Source: Palsa-504 sp963808315
Lineage (GTDB): Bacteria > Actinomycetota > Actinomycetes > Streptosporangiales > Streptosporangiaceae
NCBI GenBank assembly: GCA_963808315.1
Contig: CAWEFK010000019.1
Span: 62,001 to 126,000, forward strand
Direction of reading: 5' to 3'
Length of the DNA: 64,000 nt
Shown piece by piece: positions 36,355 through 46,100 of this stretch. Under the pieces are notes generated by a model. That model worked only from the letters and a program-made list of their open reading frames with translations. It had not been told where the DNA came from and ran no database searches. A program made the position numbers and the translations under genes. How positions within the stretch are numbered: the first letter of the stretch is position 1; every line of letters begins with the position of its first letter.

Positions 36355-37197
36355 ATGGAACGCTTTGTCAACGCGGCGTTCAGCTTCGAGGTCACCGACA
36401 TCCCCGCCGCAGGCGGGGAGGGGCAGAAAGGCGTCGCCATCCTCCTGCACGGCTTTCCACAGGACCGCCGCTGCTGGGACCGGGTGACGTCCGCGCTCGC
36501 CGGGGACGGCTACCGGGTGCTCGCGCCGGACCTGCGCGGCTACTCTCCTGGGGCCCGGCCGCGCCGGGCCGCGTACCGGAATTCCCAGCTTGCTGCGGAC
36601 GTGCTCGCCCTGGCCGACGCGGCCGGCGCGGAACGGTTCCACCTGGCCGGGCACGACTGGGGCGCGGCCCTGGCCTGGTACGTGGCGGGCCGCCATCCGG
36701 GGCGGGTGACCTCGCTGGCCGCGTTGTCGGTTCCGCACCCGCAGGCGTTCGTCCGGGCCCTGGTCACCGGCGACCAGGCGGCCCGCTCGTGGTACATGGC
36801 CGCCTGCCAGCTGCCCTGGCTGCCCGAGCGCGTGCTCGGCCGCCGTGGCGGCCGGGCCTTCCGCGATACCCTGGTACGCACCGGGCTCGATCCGGCCAGC
36901 GCGGACCGCTACGCCGGCCGGGCCCGGGACCCGGCCGTGCTGCGCGGTCCGCTCAACTGGTACCGGGCCATGCCGTTCAGCCTGTGTGAGCCGGCCGGCC
37001 TGGTTCGGGTGCCGACGGTGTTCGCCTGGGGTAACCGCGATCGGTTCGTCTCGCGGGCCGCGGCCGAGCTGTGCGGCCGCTACGTCACCGGGCCCTATCG
37101 TTTCACCGAACTCGACGGCGCGTCGCACTGGCTGCCCGAGCAAGCCGCGGACAAGGTGGCGACGCTGCTGGCGGATCACTTCGCGGCGACGCCCTGA
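36355..37197 (+). CDS. Alpha/beta hydrolase (epoxide hydrolase/haloalkane dehalogenase-like)
   Basis: A 280-residue hydrolase. The oxyanion HGFPQDRRCWDRV, the nucleophile elbow LAGHDWGAALAWYVA with Asp as nucleophile, an acid in FAWGNRDRFVS and the His in DGASHWLPEQ form the catalytic set. Asp rather than Ser in the elbow places it with epoxide hydrolases and dehalogenases. ATG 36355 follows AGGAAG. An ATG 8 bp earlier is out of frame. Confidence 0.9.
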   Translation: MERFVNAAFSFEVTDIPAAGGEGQKGVAILLHGFPQDRRCWDRVTSALAGDGYRVLAPDLRGYSPGARPRRAAYRNSQLAADVLALADAAGAERFHLAGHDWGAALAWYVAGRHPGRVTSLAALSVPHPQAFVRALVTGDQAARSWYMAACQLPWLPERVLGRRGGRAFRDTLVRTGLDPASADRYAGRARDPAVLRGPLNWYRAMPFSLCEPAGLVRVPTVFAWGNRDRFVSRAAAELCGRYVTGPYRFTELDGASHWLPEQAADKVATLLADHFAATP

Positions 37198-37232
37198 CCG
37201 CTCGGTCTGCCGGTGGATCGCGCGTCCGCCGG

Positions 37233-37538
37233 TCAGCAGACCAACCGCAACGTGGCGCGCCACTGAACAGCCGATAAGAATGCGGCGATCGCTTTGGGCC
37301 GACGTTGCGAAAACAGGTAAACCAGGCCGCCGAAGGGGCTGATGCACACGACGGCAACTACCCAGGCCAGCTTGGGCAGGAAACGGACGCGACCAGCTGC
37401 CGCGAGGTGTACCAGGCAGAACAGGTCGAACGCAACCAGGAGCAGGACGCCGAGCAAGATCGCAGTCAGCATCACCGAGGCCGCAAGTCCCTGCATACCT
37501 TGAACGCTACCGGACCGGCCGGGTACCTTGCTAGGCAT
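37233..37538 (-). CDS. Small membrane protein with PLDc_N (phospholipase D N-terminal-like) domain
   Basis: A 101-residue protein with two hydrophobic helices, VMLTAILLGVLLLVAFDLFC and LAWVVAVVCISPFGGLVYLF, joined by RFLPKLAW. The pattern D...LPK..W......P.GG..Y is the short PLDc_N domain found in many actinomycete membrane proteins, without nuclease activity. An internal ATG a few codons downstream may be the real start. Confidence 0.72.
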   Translation of the reverse strand: MPSKVPGRSGSVQGMQGLAASVMLTAILLGVLLLVAFDLFCLVHLAAAGRVRFLPKLAWVVAVVCISPFGGLVYLFSQRRPKAIAAFLSAVQWRATLRLVC

Positions 37539-37573
37539 CCCGGGTCGCTGCGCATGTCAATCTCGGCGCGCGC

Positions 37574-38367
37574 TTGATTCCGTCCGTTCCCGATGCGGCG
37601 CGGCGTTCCCTCGCGGCAGCAGTCAGCGAGTCAAGCCTGCTGGCCGGCCGCATCGAATTCTTCGACTTGCAGAACCCCGCAAAAGCGCAAGCCAGCCTCG
37701 TCATTGCCCGCCAAGCCGCCCAAGACGCTCTTCTTGGCTCGGCCGTGCTCGCGCACATGGCATTCATACCGGCATTTTCCGGCGATAAAAAACGGGCTGA
37801 TGAGGCACGCGACAAAATCCGGGCAGCCCGTGTATTCGCACTGCGGGCAACCGCGCCGCCCGAAATGCTGGCATGGCTCGATGCCGTCGAAGCGGAGGTA
37901 GAGACCCGGTTCGGGAACACCCGGAAAGCCCTCCAGCTCATACAGCATGCCGAGGAGATTTTCGCCACGGAGGAACCGCGTCCGTCCCCGGCGTGGCTGG
38001 ACTGGTTCTCACCGGTACGCCTAGCCGGATTCAAGGGAACACGCTGCTGATTGCTCGTCAGCCCGGACCGGCGCGAGACACCTTGCAAAACGTGCTCGAT
38101 CATCTCCCCGAGGATTCGGCCAAGCAGCGTTCTGTCATCCTGGGTGACCTAGCCGCCGTCGCCGTCAGCGGAAATGACCCGGAACAGGCCTGCGCTCTCG
38201 CGGAAGAGGCACTAGACCACCTCGCGCGGTACTGGTACGCAACAGGCATGGACCGCATCCGCGCCGTCCGCGAATCCCTTACCAAATGGGAATCGCTTCC
38301 GTGCGGGCGCCGGCTCGATGAACGGCTCTACGACTGGAGTACCACCGTCAGCGCTCTGACCGGTTGA
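37574..38367 (+). pseudogene. C-terminal TPR-like part of an XRE-family regulator (frameshifted, N-terminus missing)
   Basis: Helical repeats typical of the C-terminal half of Streptomyces-type XRE/TPR regulators: SVSESSLLAGRIEFFDLQNP-like helices, GSAVLAHMAFIPAFSG, and after a one-base loss near 38035, ARDTLQNVLDHLPEDSAKQR then DPEQACALAEEALDHLARYW. The helix-turn-helix domain and early repeats expected upstream are absent. The 3' end overlaps the convergent HAD gene by 20 bp. Likely a remnant. Confidence 0.6.
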
Positions 38368-39007
38368 CCTCATCCACCAGAGAGGGCAATTCGGCCAGCG
38401 ATGCCACACGCCAGTCCGCCGCCGCCTCCATATCAGGATGATTTTCCCAGATGTAACCCCATGGCCCGCGCCGGATAAACGCTGTCCGCATCCCAGCAGC
38501 CCTAGCAGGTTTAAGATCGTTGTCCAGCCTGTCACCCACATAGACAATCCGGCTGGCCTCACACGGCGCAGCAGAAATCACCGCAGCGAAGAACGCGCTA
38601 TCCGGCTTACTGGCCCCCCAGTCCTCGGAAGTCGCTATAAGGTCAGCGGGCAAATCCAGCTCTCGCAGCAGCTTTCCCGCCCGCGATGTCTGGTTACCGG
38701 CGACGCCTACCCACACGCCCATATCACGCAAAGCCGTCAAGCTCGGCCGCGCATCCGAGTACAAGTCATCTTCACCAAACCACTCCGGTTTGCCCGCATC
38801 GGCACGCCGCGCCCGTTCATCGTCAAGGCTGAAGTCAGCGCTAAAATGCTGGAATACATCCCGGTAATCTAGCCCGGCGGAAATGACAGCACCGAATACC
38901 GCTGAAAAAGTGTGACGGGGAACACCTAGCCAGTCAGCCCAGGTCCCATACTCCCGAGTCTCATCAACCAGCGTCTCCCCGACATCGAAAACTACCGCAT
39001 CAATCAT
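38348..39007 (-). CDS. HAD-superfamily hydrolase
   Basis: A 219-residue phosphatase-type protein. Motif I is VVFDVGETLVDE, with Gly in place of the usual second Asp (FDVGET rather than FDxDGT), as in some HAD subfamilies. Motif II is VGVAGNQTS, motif III the Lys in GASKPDSAFF, and motif IV IVYVGDRLDNDLKPARAAG. The cap domain lies between motifs I and II. Substrate unknown. Stand-alone gene. Confidence 0.88.
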   Translation of the reverse strand: MIDAVVFDVGETLVDETREYGTWADWLGVPRHTFSAVFGAVISAGLDYRDVFQHFSADFSLDDERARRADAGKPEWFGEDDLYSDARPSLTALRDMGVWVGVAGNQTSRAGKLLRELDLPADLIATSEDWGASKPDSAFFAAVISAAPCEASRIVYVGDRLDNDLKPARAAGMRTAFIRRGPWGYIWENHPDMEAAADWRVASLAELPSLVDEVNRSER

Positions 39008-39111
39008 CCGGACATCTTACGGACACGGCCCCACGAGACAGCTTCCGGATGCGGGCAGCCCGCGAGCAGGCCCGGCTTGTCCCGCCTCGTCGCTGCTGCC
39101 ACTATCAGCCC

Positions 39112-39465
39112 ATGGTGCACGTGACCGTTGATGCTCGCAATGATGCCGGCAACCCTGGAGTGGTCAAGCTTCAGGGCGAGGGGTGGGAACTGAACATCTG
39201 GGCCACCACCGATGAACTCTGGAAACTCGCGGGCATCGAGAAGACGGACTGGGACCAGCGGCGCACGCTGAGGGTTGGCACCTGCGCCGATGCGCCAGTC
39301 TGGTGGAACGAACGAGACGGCACGGTGTACATCCTCGTGGGCGATGACGCCGAGGTCTGGGATATGGGCGTCACCGTTCCGCTCGGGACTGTCCATGAGC
39401 TCCTAGGTGAACTGGGAGAGCCGCCAAAGGTTACCCCGCCGCCCTTCGGCCCCACGCTCTTCTAG
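39112..39465 (+). CDS. Small hypothetical protein
   Basis: 117 codons from ATG 39112. The reading frame is open upstream to 39049 but without a ribosome site. The sequence is tryptophan-rich, with WELNIWATTDELWKLAGIEK and APVWWNERDGTVYILVGDD. It has the look of a small beta-rich immunity- or SMI1-like protein, but I do not recognise a family. Confidence 0.5.
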   Translation: MVHVTVDARNDAGNPGVVKLQGEGWELNIWATTDELWKLAGIEKTDWDQRRTLRVGTCADAPVWWNERDGTVYILVGDDAEVWDMGVTVPLGTVHELLGELGEPPKVTPPPFGPTLF

Positions 39466-39750
39466 GGACCACAAGACGCAGTTCCCACGCGCGCGAGGTG
39501 GCTGTTCCAAAGAAGTCAGGTAAAAGTCATGGAGCCTAGCCGATCGTAACCGTCAAATCAGAACAAAATACGTACGGACAATCCATCATCTAAGCGTGCG
39601 ATAAAGTATTTCAGCGTGCATATTAACTGATCAGAGGTGAGCAGTCAGACTGTTGAGCCAACCAGCTTGACAAATCCGCGGAGACGCTTTCGACCCGCCC
39701 AGGGCGGCGTCGCAAGGCAAAAAACGTCAGTGGCCGCTCATGCGCGGGAC
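39466..39750. other. AT-richer intergenic region
   Basis: About 285 bp with the lowest GC content of the neighbourhood (39530-39640). No gene, tRNA or clear stem is visible. Possible promoter or remnant DNA. Confidence 0.4.
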
Positions 39751-40089
39751 TCACGGATGGTCCTGAACCAGCGTGCGGGTCAGCACGAACCAGCCGATCT
39801 CCAGCGCGATGATCGCATACGCCGCGATCGCGGCGCGGCGATGCCAGCTGGGACGCGTCGCACCCGCGACGAGCACGGCCATCGCCGCGAGGGCCAGCAC
39901 GGACTCGCCGAACGCGCCGGCTTTCAGCCATCCCAGCCCAGCCACGGGAGTGTCCCAGCTCCCCATCACCAGGCCCGCCAGGTCGACCACGATGCACAGA
40001 GCCGCCACGACGACCGCGAATACGCCCGGCCGCCACCTAGCCCAAGCCGGTTGTAGCCAGCCGGGCCGGCCCCCGGAAATACCCTTCAC
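39751..40089 (-). CDS. Small integral membrane protein
   Basis: About 112 residues with three to four hydrophobic helices: GVFAVVVAALCIVVDLAGLV, GESVLALAAMAVLVAG and AAIAAYAIIALEIGWFVL. GTG 40089 has GGGAGA upstream. The frame extends to 40167 with unconserved-looking sequence. No motif. Function unknown. Confidence 0.55.
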   Translation of the reverse strand: MKGISGGRPGWLQPAWARWRPGVFAVVVAALCIVVDLAGLVMGSWDTPVAGLGWLKAGAFGESVLALAAMAVLVAGATRPSWHRRAAIAAYAIIALEIGWFVLTRTLVQDHP

Positions 40090-40137
40090 GACCGCATTCT
40101 CCCGCATCCCGCCGCGCCCCGGTACCAGCCAGGACAA

Positions 40138-40170
40138 CCGGTGCCAGCCAGGACAAAGGGCTGGCACCGG
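40138..40170. terminator. 12-bp perfect hairpin after the hydrolase remnant
   Basis: CCGGTGCCAGCC (40138-40149) pairs with GGCTGGCACCGG (40159-40170), loop 9 nt, lying 10 bp past the minus-strand stop at 40180. Part of the left arm context (CCAGCCAGGACAA) is duplicated. Probable terminator. Confidence 0.65.
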
Positions 40171-40179
40171 CCGCGCTGA

Positions 40180-40700
40180 TCAGGTGGTGGCGTGGACGGC
40201 TTCACCGATGACCTTGGTCACGGCGCCAGGATCGGCAATCATCGACAGGTGGGGCGCGTCGATCTCGGTGATATGCGCGTGAGCCGCCTTCATCATCGTG
40301 AGCTGCTCGGCGGGCGGAATCGCGTGATCCGCGGTACCGATCACCGCCCAGGACGGGATGGTCTTCCAGGCAGGCACGCCGCTTGGCTCGGTAAACGCGG
40401 CGGTGGTCAGCGGCCGCTGGGTCGCGGCGAGGGCCCTGGCCTGCCTGGCCGGCAACCCGTTGGCCAGGCAGGAACCGAAGACACCCGGCTTCAGGTAGGC
40501 GTCTTCTGCGCCGGCCGGAGCACCCGGGTAAGGCACCAGGATCAGGTTCGCCGAGCCCACGCAGGAACCAGGTACGGTGCCGATCAGCTGCGCCATGGTC
40601 TGGCCCTGGTCGGGCGCGAGCGCGTCCACGTAAACGAGCGCCTTCACATTCGGATCGCCGCCCGCGACCACCAGCCCGTACCTGACCAGACACGTGGCTG
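40180..40700 (-). pseudogene. Alpha/beta hydrolase lacking its N-terminal half
   Basis: Similarity starts at YGLVVAGGDPNVKALVYVDA and continues through EPSGVPAWKTIPSWAVIGTA (acid strand) to the catalytic-His region DAPHLSMIADPGAV. The usual HG motif and the Ser nucleophile elbow (GHSYGG type) should lie before it. Upstream of about 40700 the frame reads unrelated Pro/Arg-rich sequence to 40824. The protein cannot be catalytic as it stands. Confidence 0.65.
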
Positions 40701-40880
40701 GCACAGGGGGCGCGCCCCGGGACCTGGGCACCCGGCCGGCCATGGTGCTGTGGACCGGCGCCCCCGGGTGAGGATCATGTGTCTGCCGGTTGAGCCCTCC
40801 CGTAGTCAGCCTCGGCAGGTCCATGGAGAAGCCGTGATGTCACACTCCGCGGCCCCTGTCTCGTCCTTGTCCGTAAGCAG

Positions 40881-40920
40881 CAATCAGCGGCAATCAACAG
40901 CAATCAGCGGCAATCAGCGA
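40881..40920 (+). repeat. 10-bp tandem repeats upstream of the NmrA/ECF41 operon
   Basis: Four consecutive 10-bp units: CAATCAGCGG, CAATCAACAG, CAATCAGCGG, CAATCAGCGA. They end 27 bp before the NmrA ATG. The helical-turn period could matter for promoter binding, or the array may be a simple expansion. Confidence 0.75.
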
Positions 40921-40946
40921 AAATCGTGGCGGCAGGGGTGAGACGG

Positions 40947-41699
40947 ATGAAAATCGCGGTGGCAGGCGGGACGGGCGTGGCCGGGCGCTGGACGGTGGAT
41001 GCGTTGCGCGCTGGTGGTCACGAGGCGATCGTGATCGCCCGTTCAGCCGGTACTGACCTGGTCACGGGGGAGGGCCTCGAGGCCGCGCTCACGGGCGTGG
41101 ACGCGGTGATCGACACGACCAACGTCCCGTCGTCGGGCCAGCGGGTCAGCAGCGAGTTCTTCGAGGCGACGGCGCGGACGCTGATGCGCACGGCGGCCAC
41201 GGCGGGCGTGCGGCATATCGTCGTGCTGTCGATCATCGGGATCGACCGGGTGCCGTATGGCTACTACCAGGGCAAGCTGCGCCAGGAACAGGTCCTCCGG
41301 GACTCACCTGTGCCGGTGAGCATCCTGCGGGCGGCGCAGTTCCACGAGTTCGCGGGCCAGTACCTGGCCAAGATGCCCGGGCCGGTCGTGATCGTCCCCC
41401 GCTGGCGGGCCCAGCCGGTGGCGGCCCGCGAGGTCGGCGCGGCGCTCGCCCGGATCGCCGCCGGCGATCCGGTGGCCTGCGCTGAGCTGGCGGGCCCGCG
41501 GGAGGAGATAATGGCGGACATGATCCGCCAGGTCGTCCGCGCCCGCGGGGACAGGCGCCTGGTCGTCTCGGTGCGGGTGCCCGGCGCGGCCGGCCGGGCC
41601 CTGGCGGCGGGCGGCGGCCTATCCGCACGCCCGGGGCTGCGCGGGACGCAGACCTTCACGGACTGGGTGACCGAGCAGCGGACGCGGGGCACGTTGTGA
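40947..41699 (+). CDS. NAD(P)-binding NmrA-like epimerase/oxidoreductase
   Basis: A 250-residue Rossmann protein. ATG 40947 follows AGGGGTGAG. MKIAVAGGTGVAGRWTVDAL is the dinucleotide motif, with HIVVLSIIGIDRVPYGYYQG in the centre. The family is NmrA/SDR-a5. Its stop overlaps the ECF sigma start (GTGA). ECF41 sigma genes are known to be linked to carboxymuconolactone decarboxylase, oxidoreductase or epimerase (COE) genes, and this is evidently the COE partner here, probably a target of the sigma factor. Confidence 0.85.
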   Translation: MKIAVAGGTGVAGRWTVDALRAGGHEAIVIARSAGTDLVTGEGLEAALTGVDAVIDTTNVPSSGQRVSSEFFEATARTLMRTAATAGVRHIVVLSIIGIDRVPYGYYQGKLRQEQVLRDSPVPVSILRAAQFHEFAGQYLAKMPGPVVIVPRWRAQPVAAREVGAALARIAAGDPVACAELAGPREEIMADMIRQVVRARGDRRLVVSVRVPGAAGRALAAGGGLSARPGLRGTQTFTDWVTEQRTRGTL

Positions 41700-42586
41700 G
41701 CACCGGCACCGACCGGCTGGCCGCTGACTTCAGCCAGGCGCGGCCCAGGCTGGTCCGGGTGGCGTACGCGATCATCGGCAGCCACAGCGAGGCCGAGGAC
41801 GTCGTCGCGGACTGCTGGTTCCGGCTGGCCGCCGCCGATCAGGCTGAGCCAGTGCGCGATGTGGAGGCCTGGGCGGTCGTGGCCGTGTCGCGGATGGCGC
41901 TTGACGTGCTGCGGTCGGCCCGGGTCCGGCGGGAACGCTACGTCGGCCCGTGGCTGCCCGAGCCGCTGGTCGCCTCCTCCGGTCAGAGCGCCACGGACCC
42001 GGCGGACCAGGTGACGCTCGACGACGAGGTCAGTTACGCGCTCCTGGTGGTGATGGAGACGCTGTCGCCGGCCGAACGGACCGCGTTCGTCCTGCACGAC
42101 CTGTTCGGCGTGAGGTTCGATGAGATAGCGGTCATCGTGGGCCGCACCCCGGCGGCCGTCCGGCAGCTCGCCTCCCGCGCCAGGCGGCACGTCCGCGGGC
42201 AGCCTCCCGGGCCGGCGTCGGGCGCGGCCGAGCACCGGCGCGTGGTGGAGGCCTTCGCCACCGCCGCGGCCTCAGGTGACCTGGCCACGCTGATCCGCGT
42301 GCTCGACCCGGACGTGGTCCTGGTCAGCGACGGCGGCGGCCTCGTCACCTCCGCCCGCAGGCCTGTTCTGGGCGCGGACCGGGTCGCGCGCTTCCTGCTC
42401 GGCATCATGGCCAGGGAGCAGCCAGGCGACGCGATCGACCGCGTCGTGGTCAACGGGGCCCTGGGGTTCGCCGTTTACCAGCAGGGCAGGCTCGTCACAA
42501 TCGTCTCCGTGACGGCGGCCGCAGGCCGGGTCACCCGCCTGGACCTGATCCGGGCGCCCGGCAAACTACCCCGCCTGGCCAGGTAG
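41696..42586 (+). CDS. ECF41-type sigma factor with SnoaL-like C-terminal domain
   Basis: A 296-residue sigma factor (SigJ-like). Region 2 is RPRLVRVAYAIIGSHSEAED then VVADCWFRLAA. Region 4 is LSPAERTAFVLHDLFGVRFD then VGRTPAAVRQLASRARRHV. The linker WLPEPLV and the roughly 110-residue C-terminal extension with SDGGGLVTSARRPVLGADRV are hallmarks of ECF41, where the extension modulates activity in place of an anti-sigma factor. Coupled to the NmrA-like partner gene. A bidirectional hairpin follows. Confidence 0.92.
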   Translation: MSTGTDRLAADFSQARPRLVRVAYAIIGSHSEAEDVVADCWFRLAAADQAEPVRDVEAWAVVAVSRMALDVLRSARVRRERYVGPWLPEPLVASSGQSATDPADQVTLDDEVSYALLVVMETLSPAERTAFVLHDLFGVRFDEIAVIVGRTPAAVRQLASRARRHVRGQPPGPASGAAEHRRVVEAFATAAASGDLATLIRVLDPDVVLVSDGGGLVTSARRPVLGADRVARFLLGIMAREQPGDAIDRVVVNGALGFAVYQQGRLVTIVSVTAAAGRVTRLDLIRAPGKLPRLAR

Positions 42587-42595
42587 CAACGGCTG

Positions 42596-42620
42596 AAGGA
42601 AAAGCACCCCACCCCGGTGC
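42596..42620 (-). terminator. Terminator of the Tc toxin operon
   Basis: On the minus strand, GCACC and GGTGC (with further G/C pairing) form a stem 8 bp after the TcBC stop, followed by TTTTCCTT. This is one of the few stems here with a T-run. It also lies just after the sigma gene on the plus strand. Confidence 0.6.
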
Positions 42621-42627
42621 CCGACGC

Positions 42628-43155
42628 TCAGAGCCACTTCCAGGGTCTCACCGTTCTACCCCAGTCGATCTCGTCGGGATCCACCGTCCAGGTTTCCTTG
42701 GCGTAGTCCACGGCGGCACCTGGCGCGTGATAGACCGCGCTGCCGACGGCCCAGCCCGCCGCGGCCGTGGCGCCCGCCACGCGCGAGCCGGTGTGCTTCT
42801 CGACCCAGGAGCCGGCGTCCATCGCGTTGTCCTGGTCGACGTAGTTGTCGTACAGGTTGGTGCCGATGCGCCAGCCGATCACGCCGGCGCCGATGACGGC
42901 CCCCGGTGCGCCGATCAAGCGGCCCAGGCTCAGCAGGGTGCCCGAGCCCGCCGCCAGGCCGCCGATCGTGAGGCTGCCCGCGGTGAAGCCGGTGGCGTTC
43001 AGGCCGGCGCCGAGCCAGTTGCCGCCGCGGATCTGGTCACCTAGAGACGTGATCGATGCGTACGTGCCGCCGATCAAGGTGTAGAGGCCGAGCGCGCCCA
43101 GCGCGGGACCGAGCAGCCCACCGGGCTTGGCGCCGGGAGCCTGCGCCGCGGCGGA
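42628..43155 (-). CDS. C-terminal tail of the TcB-TcC fusion (third frame segment)
   Basis: After a frame change near 43140-43155 the fusion continues for about 170 residues to TAG 42628. The segment is glycine-rich and hydrophobic (PGGLLGPALGALGLYTLIGG, SLTIGGLAAGSGTLLSLGRL, GAPGAVIGAGVIGWRIG) and then ends in a charged tail, TWTVDPDEIDWGRTVRPWKW. It lies within the hypervariable region downstream of the RHS core, where the toxic domain is found in TcC proteins. The glycine/alanine-rich helices could aid membrane passage, or be the signal of another effector type. Not recognised. Confidence 0.55.
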   Translation of the reverse strand, partial: SAAAQAPGAKPGGLLGPALGALGLYTLIGGTYASITSLGDQIRGGNWLGAGLNATGFTAGSLTIGGLAAGSGTLLSLGRLIGAPGAVIGAGVIGWRIGTNLYDNYVDQDNAMDAGSWVEKHTGSRVAGATAAAGWAVGSAVYHAPGAAVDYAKETWTVDPDEIDWGRTVRPWKWL

Positions 43156-46100
43156 GCCGGCGGCTGGTCGAAGGGGAGCTCGAGCTGGGCCGACGCGGCC
43201 TTTCCGGCCGGAGCGGCCACGTCGGCCGCGGCGGCCGTGTCCGCGGCGGCCGCGGTGGAGCCCGCCTGCCCCGCCGAGGTCCGGCTGCGGAGCCAGCCGC
43301 GGAACCTGGCGTCGACCCGCCACGGCGCCCGGGTGCCCCGGCCGAACCGGGCGCCCTCCGGGACCGTCTCGTCGATTCCCTCGACGTTGCGAGCGAACCG
43401 GCCCGCGGCCCGTTCGATAGCGGCCTTGACCCGCTCGAGCGTGCCGAGCGCGCGGTTCTCCGACGACGGCTGGGGCGCGACCACGCCGCGCTCTCCGGCG
43501 CGCAGCAGGACCTGCGGCTTGCCAACGTGCCCAGCGTCTACCGTGCCCTGACCGCCCCACCAATCCCACATGGCCTGGAGGTCCCGGCGCAGGGCGCCGC
43601 TGATCCCGCGGCCGGCCCGGGTGGCGATGACCTCCTGCTTGAACGTCTCGGCCAGGTTGAGCTGGCGGGGCTCCACGCCCTCGCGTCCGCCTGGGTCGAC
43701 CCGGCGCAGCGGGTTCGCGCCGACGTACTCGTACGGCGACATCGAATCGGCGAGGCCGGCCGGGTCGGCGCTCGTCCAGCGGCCTAGCCACGGGGCGTAG
43801 TAACGGGCGCCGTGGTAGCTCAGGCCGGTCTCCGGGTCGCGCTCGCAGCCGGTGAACCGGTAGCGCTTGGGGGCTTCGACGTCGGCGCGGACGGCCTGGT
43901 AAGAGGTGCTGCCGTAGGGGTAGTACTCCTCATAGCTGATGACCTGGGCGTCCTGGTCGAGTTCGAGTACCGAGGAGTCCAGGTGGTTCGCCAGCTGGTA
44001 GCGGATCAGCTCACCTGGGCCCCGGTCCGTCCCGGCCGTGCGGGTCTCGGTCAGGGCGAGGCGGTGCCGGTCGTCGGATACGTTCAGGGTCTCGCGCTCC
44101 AGCGTCACCGCGCCTTGCGGACCGTACTCGCGGTAGATCTCGAAAGCCCCCACATAGACCCGTTCCGACCTCGGCGCGGCCAGCCCGGCCGCCTCCGGCC
44201 CGGCCGCCTCCGCCCCAGCCGGGCCCTGGGTCACCGTGCGGACGCGCTGTCCGGCCGCGTCGTAGACGTAGTACGTCACCTCCCGCCGCCCGGCCTCGTC
44301 GCCCCCGGCCTCGTCGCGCCCAGGCGGGCGTCCGCGTCCGGGCGGGCGTCCGGTCGCGTGCAGCCGGTCCGCGTAGTCCCACCGCATGAGCGGTATCTCC
44401 GGCATCGAGGTCGTGTTGCCCTGTTCGTCGTAGCCGAACCGCTGCGGCGGTGACGGATCCCGCGCGGGCCCGGCTCCGCTCAGCCGGTTGCTGTGCCGGT
44501 CTGGCTCCAGCAGGCTGGCCTGGTCATAGCGGTAGGCCCTGGTCCAGCCGCCGTGCGCCGGGTCCGCGGAGCGATGCCGCACCAGCCGCAGGTTGCCGAC
44601 CTCGTCATAGGCGTACCGTTCGGTGTAGCGGGCCATCGCCGTCCCGTCGCCCGGCTGCGGCAGGCCGGTACGCGGCGCGTCGGTGGCGCTGGGCGGCACC
44701 GGCTGAGGCTGGCCGGCGCGGGTCTGCCCGAGATGCTCGCGTCCGGTCGCCTCGATCAGCCGGTACAGCGCGTCGTAGACATAGCGGGACGACGGCCGTA
44801 CCACCTGGTTGCGGAAGAACACCTGCTGCTGGGCCCGGTCGCTGACCTGTGTCGGGTTGCCGACCGCGTCGTAGGTGTACCTCAGATCCTGCAGCCGCCG
44901 CGAGCCTCGCAGCGTGACCAGCCGGACCAGCCGGAACGTCAGCGGGTCGTAGGTGTAAGCCGCCGACGTCCCGTTGCCGTATCGGAGCAGGGTGCGCTGG
45001 CCGCGCGCGTTGTACTCGATGCGCCGGGCGAACGCGGTGGTCGCGGCGGCCCCGCGGAGCCGGCCGTCCAGCCGGTCGAGCTGGCTGGCGGCGTCGTAGG
45101 AGGGGAGCAGCACGCTGCCGTCCGGCGTCGTCGTGGTGACCGGCCGGTTCAGCGCGTCATAGCTGGTGCTCGCGGCGTAGTCGCGGTCCTGCACGGGCAC
45201 GTCCGAGGCCCAGTCGACGACGGCGACGGCGTACTCGGCGGCGAGTTGCCGCACCGAGCCGAGCAGGTTCCCCTTGAAGTCATAGGCCGAGCTGGTGACG
45301 ATCCCGGCTCCGTCGAACCGCCTGGTCACCCGGGTCCGCAGGTTCCTCGCCTCCGGATCGGCGGCGGATTCCCCGTACTCGGTGCGTCCCGGCAGAGCCT
45401 CGCCGGCGATCCCGGGCCCAGCCACGTAGACGCGGACCGGCCGACGCAGCGCGTCGTACTCGGTCCGCAGCACGAAGCCGCGTGAATTGCGGGCGTAGAC
45501 CGTCTGGCCCGCGACGTCGGGCAGCGTCTGGCCGCCGCCGCTGTCCAGGCCGGCGTGCGAAACCTGGCCGCCCAGCATGGCCAGGCCATAGCGCATCACC
45601 GCCCGCCCGAGCGCGTCACGCACCTCGTGCGCGTTGCCCTGGATGTCGAGCAGGCTGTGCGTCCGGCAGAACTGGTCCGCCAGCGCGCCGTCGTCACCTA
45701 CGCGGTTGTGGGCCACGGTGAGGAACGCCCGGCCGAGGGTGTCGAGCCAGCTCCGGGCCGGCGTGTCCGCGTGCGCGGCGGTCTGCTCCGCCGCCCGCTG
45801 CGCGGCCCGGCCCAGCCCGCCGTCGATCCTGCGGGCGTACCAGGTGGCCCAGCCGCCCGGCGCCCCGGCCGCCGTGGCGAGGTAACGGCCCGCGTAGCCG
45901 CGCACGTCGGCGTCGGTTCGCGGGTCGAGCAGGACGGTGTCGGCGGCATCCCAGGTGTCGTGACGCCAGGGATCGAAGGTGGTCTTGGCGTAGCTGGCGT
46001 CCGGGTTCAGGGTGGCCACCACCCGTCCCGGCGGGTCGTAGAAGAGCAGCGCGCTGACGCCCTGCGCCCGGGCGAACTCGAACGCCGGCGTGGCCGTGAA

